From Lachnospiraceae bacterium (GTDB lineage Bacteria > Bacillota > Clostridia > Lachnospirales > Lachnospiraceae), in the NCBI GenBank assembly GCA_024698075.1, contig JAILRP010000002.1, positions 1 through 39,305 of the forward strand: 39,305 nucleotides of DNA. The letters are read 5' to 3'. Positions within the stretch are counted from its first letter, which is position 1. Each line of letters opens with the position of its first letter. Both the position numbers and the translations under genes were made by a program. Below are positions 33,163 to 39,305 of this stretch, in pieces. The notes below the pieces were generated by a model. It ran no database searches. It was not told the origin of the DNA and saw nothing but the letters and a program-made list of their open reading frames with translations.

Positions 33163-34690
33163 AAAGAATAAAAACAATTCCATAACAGCACAATGGGCGA
33201 TCCCTACCATCATTCTGATGATCTTTCTTGTGTTTACTCTGATCCATTACAATGAGACTATGCAGGAAAATGCCAGGATAAAAGCGCTTGACCGCGTAAG
33301 CAGGCAGGCTGTTTCCGTTGCGGGATATTATAAAGGCCTGTATGAAGGCACGGTAAACGTTACCGATGCTATCGCGGACTATCTTGTGAAAGAGGACGAT
33401 CTGTTCGGAGAAAGAGCCGTAGAACTCATCGGACTTTTAGACGACCATTCAGGCCTCATCGATGCATATATCATCAAGAAAAGCGGTAAATATACTGATT
33501 CATACGGAAACAGCGGTGACAAAGTCGAAGGATACGATGATTTTAAGTCTGTTCTGTCAACACAGGACGGCGCGGCATCTATTATCGACAAAAAGGGAAG
33601 GCCCGTGCTCATAGTATCATCTCCGATCAGATCGGAGGATTCATGGCGCGGAAATGTCGTCCTTGTCTACAAAGCCGACAAGATAGCCAAACAGATGGAT
33701 TCAACGGCATATAGCTATGCTCTCGTTTACTCCAATGGGATCATCGGTGAGACATACGGTGCGGAATCCGGCCTGTTCAAGCTGGGGGACAATCTGAACG
33801 ATGCACTTAAAGGAATGTCGGTCGAGGGATCCAGCGTGGGAGCGTTCGTGCAGAGCCTGGAATCCGGAAGATCCGGGACCGCGCACATCATCCGCCCTAA
33901 CCAGAGCGGATGCTTTATGTGCCATCAGCCTATCGGAAGATCCGGTGCGAGCATTTTAGTCACCATTCAGGACGATCAGATAATACGGAGCATTATGGAA
34001 GAGAACAAAGATACCCGGAGCATGATCATGAAGGTATTATTTTCCATAGGTATTTTCGTGGCTCTGATAATAATCATATATATCATCAACAGGGTGAGCT
34101 TTACGAAAGAAAGCATGGAACTGCAGAACAAGGCGGAGACCGATCTGCTCACGGAACTTCTGAACAAGATTTCAACAGAGAACAAGATCAAAGAGTACCT
34201 TGAAGGAGAAGGACGTGACAAGACGTGCATGATGTGCGTTCTCGATATAGATAACTTTAAGAAGATCAATGATACGATGGGACACGCATTCGGCGATGAA
34301 GTGCTTGCGAGCCTTGGCAAGAGGATAAGGACCGAATTCAGGGTTACCGACATCATCGGCCGTACCGGCGGTGATGAGTTCATCATTTTCTTAAAGGATC
34401 TTAAAGATGAAATGGTCATTGAACGTGAGGCGGGAAGAGTCGCCGGATTCTTCAAGGACTTTACGGTAGGGACATATACGAAGTATTCACCGACGGCCAG
34501 TATCGGTGCCGCCATCTATCCGCGTGACGGAAAAGATTACGAAGGTCTTTATAAAGCAGCAGATACAGCTCTTTATAAAGCCAAGAAGCGTGGCAAGAAC
34601 CAGCTTGCCTTTTTCGCGGAGGCGACAGAGGAAGATATGATCGAGGCCGGAAAGTCTGAAAAGCCCAAGACGATCGACTCAGACAACTGA
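33149..34690 (+). CDS. Membrane diguanylate cyclase with CxxCH-bearing sensor domain
   Basis: This 513-residue protein has a membrane helix (about 17-37), an extracellular sensor of about 250 residues, a second helix (about 285-308) and a cytoplasmic GGDEF domain. G-G-D-E-F at 407-411 is intact, and R-V-T-D at 398-401 is a complete inhibitory I-site, so it should make cyclic di-GMP and be product-inhibited. The sensor resembles a Cache-like fold. Near its end, Cys255-x-x-Cys258-His259 forms CxxCH, the c-type heme attachment signature, just outside the second membrane helix. Heme or metal sensing is possible, but no cytochrome maturation genes are in view. The start at 33149 is fixed by GGAGG (33138-33142). 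A longer frame from 33086 lies inside the upstream gene. Confidence 0.88.
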   Translation: MGKAEKNKNNSITAQWAIPTIILMIFLVFTLIHYNETMQENARIKALDRVSRQAVSVAGYYKGLYEGTVNVTDAIADYLVKEDDLFGERAVELIGLLDDHSGLIDAYIIKKSGKYTDSYGNSGDKVEGYDDFKSVLSTQDGAASIIDKKGRPVLIVSSPIRSEDSWRGNVVLVYKADKIAKQMDSTAYSYALVYSNGIIGETYGAESGLFKLGDNLNDALKGMSVEGSSVGAFVQSLESGRSGTAHIIRPNQSGCFMCHQPIGRSGASILVTIQDDQIIRSIMEENKDTRSMIMKVLFSIGIFVALIIIIYIINRVSFTKESMELQNKAETDLLTELLNKISTENKIKEYLEGEGRDKTCMMCVLDIDNFKKINDTMGHAFGDEVLASLGKRIRTEFRVTDIIGRTGGDEFIIFLKDLKDEMVIEREAGRVAGFFKDFTVGTYTKYSPTASIGAAIYPRDGKDYEGLYKAADTALYKAKKRGKNQLAFFAEATEEDMIEAGKSEKPKTIDSDN

Positions 34691-34746
34691 CAGGGGTTTT
34701 GTCTATTTTGTACATCATTTTTTCAAATCTTTGGGCAGACTTGGCA

Positions 34747-34775
34747 TTCCCATCTTCAGGGCACATTGATATAAT
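34747..34775 (+). promoter_or_regulatory. Promoter for the sugar ABC ATPase gene
   Basis: A perfect TATAAT (34770-34775) has TTCCCA (34747-34752) 17 bases upstream; a better-looking TTGGCA lies 23 bases away, which is too far. The predicted leader is about 57 bases, ending in GGAGG before the ATG. Confidence 0.5.
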
Positions 34776-34838
34776 TCAGACAGTGCGGTAAAGCGCAGAT
34801 CATTCAATTATCAAATCGATCAAATGGAGGTTACAGAA

Positions 34839-35951
34839 ATGGCAGGTTTATCACTTAAGAACATTTGCAAGGTCTATCCTAACGGATTCCAGGCTGTCAA
34901 GGATTTCAATCTTGAGATAGCGGATCAGGAATTCATCATCTTCGTCGGTCCCAGTGGATGCGGAAAGTCAACGACGCTCCGTATGATCGCCGGACTTGAA
35001 GAGATCTCATCGGGCGAACTTCGTATAGGTGACAGGGTAGTGAATGACGTAGAGCCCAAGGACAGGGATATCGCGATGGTATTCCAGAACTACGCTCTTT
35101 ATCCTCATATGTCAGTATATGACAACATGGCTTTCGGACTTAAGCTCCGCAAGGTTCCGAAGGACGAGATAGACAAGATGGTCAAAGAAGCAGCAAAGAT
35201 CCTTGACCTTACAGCACTGCTTGACCGTAAGCCCAAGGCTCTTTCAGGCGGACAGCGCCAGCGTGTTGCCATGGGCCGTGCCATTGTCCGTAATCCTAAG
35301 GTATTCCTTATGGATGAGCCTCTTTCAAACCTTGATGCTAAGCTCCGTGTACAGATGAGAATAGAGATCGCAAAGCTTCATCAGAGACTCGGAACCACGA
35401 TCATCTACGTTACACATGACCAGACAGAGGCCATGACTCTCGGTACCAGGATCGTCGTTATGAAGGACGGTGTCATCCAGCAGGTTGATACTCCCCAGAA
35501 TCTTTACGACAAGCCCTGCAACCTCTTTGTTGCCGGATTCATGGGAAGCCCTCAGATGAACTTTATCAACGCTACGGTTGAAGTTAACGGCGATGTTGCA
35601 AACCTTAAGTTTGCAGGCAAGTCAGTTCCCCTTCCTCCCGCAAAGTCCAAAAAGCTTATCGACGGCGGCTATGCAGGAAAGGTTGTTACGTTCGGTATCC
35701 GTCCGGAGGATGTTTATGATTCCGAAATGTACATCGAGACATCTCCTCAGAGCGTTTTCGAATCAACAGTAAAGGTTTACGAGCTTCTCGGTGCCGAGGT
35801 TTACTTATACTTCGATCTTGAGGAGTTCCCTATCACCGCAAGGGTTGACCCTCGTACAACGGCACGTCCCGGAGATACGGTCAAGTTTGCGTTCGACGTT
35901 GAGAAGATACATGTATTCGACAAGGATACGGAGATGATCATCACCAACTAA
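34839..35951 (+). CDS. ugpC: Sugar ABC transporter ATPase (MsmK/UgpC-type)
   Basis: This 370-residue ATPase has Walker A G-P-S-G-C-G-K-S-T, signature L-S-G-G-Q-R-Q-R, Walker B V-F-L-M-D-E-P and the switch histidine in V-T-H-D. A C-terminal OB-type regulatory domain of about 130 residues follows, as in MalK and MsmK. No permease or binding protein is next to it, so it probably serves several sugar importers, as streptococcal MsmK does. Codon choice differs from its neighbours, with many CTT, GTT and TCT codons and fewer rare ones, consistent with high expression. It has its own promoter and is followed by a strong terminator, so it is a single-gene unit. The ATG at 34839, with GGAGG eight bases before it, is preferred to 34824. 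Confidence 0.93.
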   Translation: MAGLSLKNICKVYPNGFQAVKDFNLEIADQEFIIFVGPSGCGKSTTLRMIAGLEEISSGELRIGDRVVNDVEPKDRDIAMVFQNYALYPHMSVYDNMAFGLKLRKVPKDEIDKMVKEAAKILDLTALLDRKPKALSGGQRQRVAMGRAIVRNPKVFLMDEPLSNLDAKLRVQMRIEIAKLHQRLGTTIIYVTHDQTEAMTLGTRIVVMKDGVIQQVDTPQNLYDKPCNLFVAGFMGSPQMNFINATVEVNGDVANLKFAGKSVPLPPAKSKKLIDGGYAGKVVTFGIRPEDVYDSEMYIETSPQSVFESTVKVYELLGAEVYLYFDLEEFPITARVDPRTTARPGDTVKFAFDVEKIHVFDKDTEMIITN

Positions 35952-35990
35952 GACCATAAAGGATCATATGATAAAAGAACAGATGACAAA

Positions 35991-36019
35991 GGCAGCGGAT
36001 GTCCGCTGCCTTGTTATTT
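35991..36019 (+). terminator. Rho-independent terminator after the ABC ATPase gene
   Basis: GGCAGCGG and CCGCTGCC form a perfect 8-pair stem with an ATGT loop, followed at once by TTGTTATTT. It is well placed 39 bases after the ATPase stop codon. Confidence 0.9.
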
Positions 36020-36030
36020 GCTTAAAATGA

Positions 36031-36039
36031 TGATAAATT
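36031..36039 (+). promoter_or_regulatory. Extended -10 element for tadA
   Basis: TGA-TAAATT lies six bases before the ATG at 36046, with TTGTTA (36011-36016) as a possible -35 at 17 bases. That -35 overlaps the T-tract of the preceding terminator. No ribosome-binding site is seen. Confidence 0.35.
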
Positions 36040-36045
36040 ATATCC

Positions 36046-36540
36046 ATGGTGCATACGGAAGATGAGAGATTCATGAAGAAAGCGCTCGAGCAGGCCAGGA
36101 AGGCCTATGCTCTCGGGGAAGTGCCGATCGGCTGTGTCATCGTGCATGACGGAAAGATCATAGGCAGAGGCTATAACCGCAGAAATACGGACAAAAATAC
36201 ACTCTGCCATGCCGAGATCACGGCGATCAGGAAAGCCAGCAAGGCCATGGGTGACTGGAGGCTTGAGGGATGCACCATGTATGTGACGCTTGAGCCCTGT
36301 CAGATGTGTGCCGGGGCATGCGTGCAGGCCAGGATTGACAGAGTTGTCATAGGATGCATGAGTCCCAAATCGGGATGTGCGGGATCGGTCATCAACCTGC
36401 TTCAGATGGATGAGTTCAACCATCGGGTTGAGATAGAAACAGATGTCCTTACGGATGAATGCAGCGGCATACTGACGCAGTTCTTTGAGGAGCTTCGTCT
36501 CAGAAACAAAGCCGAAAAGATCGGCAGACAGGAAATATAA
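36046..36540 (+). CDS. tadA: tRNA-specific adenosine deaminase
   Basis: This 164-residue zinc deaminase has H-A-E-I in C-H-A-E-I-T-A-I and P-C-Q-M-C-A-G-A-C, the catalytic and zinc-binding motifs of TadA. F-M-K-K-A-L-E-Q-A-R-K-A at the start and G-E-V-P-I-G-C-V-I-V are also typical. It converts A34 to inosine in tRNA-Arg. The ATG at 36046 has no ribosome-binding site and sits just after a -10 element, so a leaderless message is possible. The ATG at 36073 is an alternative, but it would remove part of the first helix that the family normally has. The CdaR-like gene follows after 17 bases and may share the transcript. Confidence 0.93.
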   Translation: MVHTEDERFMKKALEQARKAYALGEVPIGCVIVHDGKIIGRGYNRRNTDKNTLCHAEITAIRKASKAMGDWRLEGCTMYVTLEPCQMCAGACVQARIDRVVIGCMSPKSGCAGSVINLLQMDEFNHRVEIETDVLTDECSGILTQFFEELRLRNKAEKIGRQEI

Positions 36541-36557
36541 CTCGGGAGACCGCATTT

Positions 36558-37637
36558 ATGGTAGCTGATCAGGTTATCGCAGACTGCATAGAAGAAGTAA
36601 ACAGCATATCGGGCATTAAGGCCATGGTCGTGAACGCAGGGGGAAAGCAGATCGCCAAAACACCGGGCCTTATTGCGCCTGATGATGAGGTAACGGCCTC
36701 GTTCATTAAAAGCGGGGAATCCGAAAGAGAGGCTGACGGAAAGCTGTTCATACGTATAAAGGATGACAGCGAGACCGCTTTTGTCCTTATTTCAGACTCG
36801 GATGGATCGGGGGACATATGCGCGCGCCTTGCCGCTTCCGAGATAAAGAACCTTGTCATTGCTTACAGAGAGAAGATCGACAGGAACTCATTCTACAGAA
36901 ACCTCCTGCAGGGCGGCATCATGTCCGAAGATATGAGCAGCTGGACGGGAAAGCTTCATATCGATGAAGACGTGAGAAGATGTGTTTTCGTGGTAGAGCC
37001 TGTCGGGCATAAGGATGAAAGCCTTACGGGCATGGTAAGGGAACTGTTCTATACGGAAGCGGGAGACTATGTGCTGTCAATGGATGATGATCATGTAGTC
37101 GTGATAAGGACCCTCTCGGATGATGAGGGCGCCAATGAGCTTGAAGAGACGGCGAAGATGCTCGTTGACATGGCCGGGTCAGAAGCGATGAGCGATGTGC
37201 GGGTCGCATACGGCACGATCGCAGATGATATAAAGGGAGTCACGGGATCATACAGGGAAGCCGGGATGGCGCTTGAGGTAAGCAAGATATTTTATCCCCT
37301 GAAGAGAACGATAGAATATAGCAATCTGGGTGTCGGAAGGCTTATATACCAGCTTCCCGTAAGCCTCTGCCGTCTGTTCATCAATGAGATATTCGGGGAC
37401 GACATTCCGGAAGAGATAGACGAAGAGATACTTACGACGGTCAACAAGTTCTTCGACAACAGTCTTAACGTCTCCGAGACATCAAGACAGCTTTTCATTC
37501 ACCGCAATACGCTCATTTACAGGATCGAGAAACTGCAGAAGGCCACAGGCCTTGATGTCAGGGTGTTTGATGATGCCCTTACCCTAAAGATAGCGCTTAT
37601 GGTCGTAAATTACATGCGCTATATAGAAAAGAAATGA
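36558..37637 (+). CDS. CdaR/PucR-family transcriptional regulator
   Basis: This 359-residue protein has an N-terminal domain like the sugar-diacid-recognition region (V-A-D-Q-V-I-A-D ... V-V-N-A-G-G), a middle GGDEF-like non-catalytic domain and a C-terminal helix-turn-helix. The last has the PucR signature: N-V-S-E-T-S-R-Q-L-F-I-H-R-N-T-L-I-Y-R-I-E-K-L, followed by a helix ending in the hydrophobic V-V-N-Y-M. It should be a DNA-binding activator responding to a small carbohydrate acid or related ligand; its targets are unknown. GGGAGA precedes the ATG. The gene is downstream of tadA and converges with nrdG, with an eight-base gap. Confidence 0.85.
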   Translation: MVADQVIADCIEEVNSISGIKAMVVNAGGKQIAKTPGLIAPDDEVTASFIKSGESEREADGKLFIRIKDDSETAFVLISDSDGSGDICARLAASEIKNLVIAYREKIDRNSFYRNLLQGGIMSEDMSSWTGKLHIDEDVRRCVFVVEPVGHKDESLTGMVRELFYTEAGDYVLSMDDDHVVVIRTLSDDEGANELEETAKMLVDMAGSEAMSDVRVAYGTIADDIKGVTGSYREAGMALEVSKIFYPLKRTIEYSNLGVGRLIYQLPVSLCRLFINEIFGDDIPEEIDEEILTTVNKFFDNSLNVSETSRQLFIHRNTLIYRIEKLQKATGLDVRVFDDALTLKIALMVVNYMRYIEKK

Positions 37638-37645
37638 AACGCGGT

Positions 37646-38338
37646 TCATAATCCGCGGATCTCAACGTGTTTTATGTACTTCGACAGCTCCTTCTGATAC
37701 TGAAGGAGCTTTTCTTTTGGAACGGGATGGAGGGTCTTGTCAGGAACGAATTCGGATTCGACATAACCCTGGAGAAAATACCGTTCTGCGCCTTTTATCA
37801 TCTGCGCGATCTCTCTGACATCATCGATATCAAGATATTCCTCCACCGCGGTGGTCCGGAATTCATAGTCGCAGATCCCGCCAAGGAGCAGGCCTATGCT
37901 CTCTTTTATTGGGGCAAGGTCTATATCTGCTGTTCCGCATACTTTCGGATATCCCGAGAATGATGATTTTATGTCCATGGCCGCGTAGTCGATAAGACCG
38001 GAACCGGCAAGAGATGAGAGCATCTCGGGATTGGTCCCGTTAGTATCAAGCTTGACATTCATGCCTATATCCTTGATATGCCTTATAAGATCGGGAAGGT
38101 CCGGATATAAGGTCGGTTCCCCTCCGGTAATGCATACGCCCTCCAATATTCCCCTGCGCTTTTTCAGAAAGCCCAGTATTTCATCCTCGGAATATTGAGC
38201 GGGACCGGCACTCTGCACCATTTCCATGTTGTGGCAGAACTTGCAGCGCATGTTGCACCCTCCCAGAAAAACGGTAGCCGCCACATGTCCGGGATAATCG
38301 AGAAGGGTTGTTTTTTGAAGGCCCTGAATATTAAGCAT
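37646..38338 (-). CDS. nrdG: Anaerobic ribonucleotide reductase activase-like radical SAM enzyme
   Basis: This 230-residue radical SAM protein has the cluster motif C-N-M-R-C-K-F-C in F-L-G-G-C-N-M-R-C-K-F-C-H-N, followed by I-T-G-G-E-P-T. The opening I-Q-G-L-Q-K-T-T-L-L-D-Y-P-G-H-V-A-A-T is typical of the longer NrdG group in Clostridia. It would make the glycyl radical of class III ribonucleotide reductase. The large subunit NrdD is not encoded next to it in this window. The ATG is one base after the stop of the small upstream gene, so the pair is probably translationally coupled. Related activases for other glycyl-radical enzymes are an alternative. Confidence 0.82.
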   Translation of the reverse strand: MLNIQGLQKTTLLDYPGHVAATVFLGGCNMRCKFCHNMEMVQSAGPAQYSEDEILGFLKKRRGILEGVCITGGEPTLYPDLPDLIRHIKDIGMNVKLDTNGTNPEMLSSLAGSGLIDYAAMDIKSSFSGYPKVCGTADIDLAPIKESIGLLLGGICDYEFRTTAVEEYLDIDDVREIAQMIKGAERYFLQGYVESEFVPDKTLHPVPKEKLLQYQKELSKYIKHVEIRGL

Positions 38339-38339
38339 G

Positions 38340-38531
38340 TCAGTCACAGAAGTTTTTGACGGTTCCGTCGGCAAAAGGACTTCCAACATCACAGCGCCCA
38401 TGGTGATGGACCTGTCTGACATAGTCCTCACGCTCTGTCTCAACCCTGTGAATGCCTATCCTGCTGACGCCTTCTTCCGTTTTGCTGTCGAGCATCCGGA
38501 TGACTTCTTCTATCTCCTGCTGTGTTGCCAT
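38340..38531 (-). CDS. Small His/Cys-containing protein coupled to nrdG
   Basis: A 63-residue protein with a helical, Glu-rich first half and a C-terminal part reading H-H-H-G-R-C-D-V-G-S-P-F-A-D-G, ending in N-F-C-D. Three adjacent histidines and two cysteines suggest metal binding. It precedes nrdG by one base, and I have the impression that similar small proteins sit beside nrdG in other Lachnospiraceae, sometimes labelled as ribonucleotide reductase; I cannot verify that here. It is far too short to be NrdD and lacks a glycyl-radical motif. The start at 38531 is chosen because GGAGA lies seven bases before it; a longer frame from 38555 has no binding site. Confidence 0.65.
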   Translation of the reverse strand: MATQQEIEEVIRMLDSKTEEGVSRIGIHRVETEREDYVRQVHHHGRCDVGSPFADGTVKNFCD

Positions 38532-38560
38532 AATATCATCTCCGATTCTTTTCATAATAA

Positions 38561-38590
38561 TTTACACATATTATTATAACATGTTAAAAT
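38561..38590 (+). promoter_or_regulatory. Promoter for the small membrane protein gene
   Basis: TTTACA (38561-38566) and extended -10 TGT-TAAAAT (38582-38590) are 18 bases apart. The expected leader is about 45 bases, including an AGGAGG site. Confidence 0.55.
38573..38581 (-). promoter_or_regulatory. Extended -10 promoter for the nrdG pair
   Basis: On the minus strand the site reads TGT-TATAAT, a perfect extended -10 without an obvious -35. It interlocks with the opposite promoter: both use the palindrome TAACATGTTA (38577-38586). Confidence 0.55.
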
Positions 38591-38641
38591 CATAATAGTG
38601 TGAAATGTCGGATCATAATCCGGCATACTATAGGAGGAACT

Positions 38642-38986
38642 ATGGAAAAGGCGGAAAACATCGAAAATCCGGGTACGGAAGGATTGGAAACAGCAGAAGG
38701 ATCCGCACAGAATACGGATCAGGCAGAAAAAGAGGCGCAGCTGCCGGTCCCGGAAGCAGATGATCCCCCGGCGCCTGACGCGGACAACAATAACTACCCG
38801 AGCCAGACCGTTCTGACCATAAGGGCGATAGTCGGCGGATATGTTATGTATCTTGCATATCAGATCATAACATCTGACAGCGAACTTACCCCCCTCATGT
38901 GGGCCGCGGTCATACTTTTCATAGTAGCGGGAGCCGGCCTTATCATCATGTCGGTCAAGCATTTTATCTGTAAGGAGTATAAATAG
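38642..38986 (+). CDS. Small two-helix membrane protein with acidic N-terminus
   Basis: This 114-residue protein begins with about 55 hydrophilic residues rich in Glu, Ala, Asp and Pro, probably disordered. Two membrane helices then follow (about 62-80 and 87-108), and it ends with a short basic stretch. I do not recognise the family. It is the only gene of its strand between nrdG and the SRP RNA, and it has its own promoter. The ATG at 38642 follows AGGAGG by five bases; a longer frame from 38600 lacks a site. It is a hypothetical protein, but the good signals suggest that it is expressed. Confidence 0.72.
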   Translation: MEKAENIENPGTEGLETAEGSAQNTDQAEKEAQLPVPEADDPPAPDADNNNYPSQTVLTIRAIVGGYVMYLAYQIITSDSELTPLMWAAVILFIVAGAGLIIMSVKHFICKEYK

Positions 38987-39008
38987 AAAATATCATCCGA
39001 TGCCGTAT

Positions 39009-39037
39009 TTGACATTGTTTGCGGGCTTATGTATACT
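39009..39037 (+). promoter_or_regulatory. Near-consensus promoter of the SRP RNA gene
   Basis: A perfect TTGACA (39009-39014) and TATACT (39032-39037) are exactly 17 bases apart. Transcription should start near 39043-39045, matching the first base-paired stretch of the RNA. Confidence 0.88.
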
Positions 39038-39042
39038 ACAAA

Positions 39043-39305
39043 TGCGCAGCCGGGGAAGCAGCGGTTCCTTGTACCTGAAATCCGCTATAGCAGGGGTGAT
39101 ATCCGGCAGAGGGTGGTGTTGCGGTTCATTCCCGGCAGGCTGTGTGTTGATATCCGGGTCTTGCGCAACAGGACGCCGTGAACCGTGTCAGGCCAGGAAT
39201 GGAGCAGCACTAAGCGGATGATCTTGTGTGCCGCAAGGGTGCCTTGATTGAGCATATCCTGCCGCCAGTCTGGATCACGCATCATTCGAAGCCGGATTGC
39301 GCATA
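39043..39305 (+). ncRNA. ffs: Signal recognition particle RNA, Firmicutes large type
   Basis: The conserved helix 8 tip is present as GTCAGGCCAGGAATGG followed by AGCAGC (about 39187-39208), the site bound by Ffh. The 5' part matches the Alu-domain region of clostridial SRP RNAs, with AGCGGTTCCTTGTACCTG, then ATCCGCTATAGCAGGGGTG. The ends pair: TGCGCAGCCGG at 39043 with CCGGATTGCGCA just before the window edge. The length of about 262 bases equals the large Gram-positive form with the Alu domain. With the Ffh protein it targets membrane proteins during translation. The 3' end and terminator lie at or just beyond the window end. Short open frames across this stretch are not genes. Confidence 0.93.

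Noticed and set aside
34685-34715. Terminator after the diguanylate cyclase gene
   Set aside because: GACA/TGTC gives a four-pair stem with a seven-base loop, too weak to call, although TATTTTGT follows.
38586-38601. NrdR box upstream of nrdG
   Set aside because: Only about 10 of 16 positions agree with the palindromic consensus, and there is no second box at the usual spacing, so it is not listed as a feature.
39000-39285. Short open frames on both strands at the window end
   Set aside because: They lie over the SRP RNA gene, which has conserved motifs, pairing ends and a near-consensus promoter. The frames have no ribosome-binding site and no protein-like composition.
1-39305. CRISPR arrays, insertion sequences, prophage or tRNA genes
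   Set aside because: I saw no spaced direct-repeat array, transposase, integrase or cloverleaf-like tRNA sequence on either strand.

Overview
The window looks like a chromosomal segment from a strictly anaerobic, moderate-GC Firmicute, most likely a member of the Lachnospiraceae. The reasons are Gram-positive Shine-Dalgarno sites, frequent ATA and AGG codons, a B. subtilis-like holB-ricT-rsmI-metG gene order, an orphan MsmK/UgpC-type ATPase, a long Firmicutes-type SRP RNA, an anaerobic ribonucleotide reductase activase, and no outer-membrane genes. Assignment to genus is not possible from this alone. Coding density is very high. No stretch longer than about 300 bases lacks a gene, and I see no insertion sequence, phage, CRISPR array or tRNA gene.

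Bases 1-617 hold the tail of a repeat-type surface protein and a small lipoprotein. Bases 633-15974 are the most unusual part, a cell-surface polymer locus. It combines (i) a complete 2-aminoethylphosphonate (AEP) pathway: PEP mutase fused to a cytidylyltransferase-like domain, phosphonopyruvate decarboxylase and AEP transaminase; (ii) a LicC/PntC-like CTP transferase that could make CMP-AEP, and a TagB/TagF-like polymer phosphotransferase; (iii) a Dlt-like amino-acyl transfer set (DltA-like ligase, carrier protein, MBOAT, DltD-like SGNH protein) accompanied by a LysA/BtrK-like fold-III PLP decarboxylase; (iv) a GT-C glycosyltransferase; and (v) a protein joining a YidC-like insertase to an LtaS/sulfatase-like extracellular domain. 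My working model is a phosphonate-bearing teichoic-acid-like polymer carrying an unusual amine or amino-acyl group, possibly made by decarboxylation on the carrier protein. That model is inference.

Bases 16092-21985 carry a D,D-carboxypeptidase with a highly charged tail, peptidase T, a UDP-galactopyranose mutase-like flavoenzyme and an AftB-like GT-C transferase. The last two suggest a furanose-containing glycan that may belong with the polymer locus. Bases 21999-30911 are a conserved housekeeping run: DUF308 membrane protein, Orn/Lys/Arg decarboxylase-like enzyme, guanylate kinase-like protein, YaaR, HolB, RicT, TrmN6-like methyltransferase, RsmI and MetG. Many of these genes overlap.

Bases 30957-38986 are mixed: a DUF1002 exported protein, a GNAT acetyltransferase, a YesL-type membrane protein, a membrane diguanylate cyclase with a CxxCH motif, the orphan sugar-ABC ATPase, TadA, a CdaR/PucR regulator, and a short divergent pair containing nrdG and a small His/Cys protein. 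The window ends inside or at the end of the SRP RNA gene ffs, which has a near-consensus promoter.

Several plus-strand genes (8938, 16092, 19087, 36046) have a -10 element 6-8 bases before ATG and no ribosome-binding site. This suggests leaderless mRNAs.
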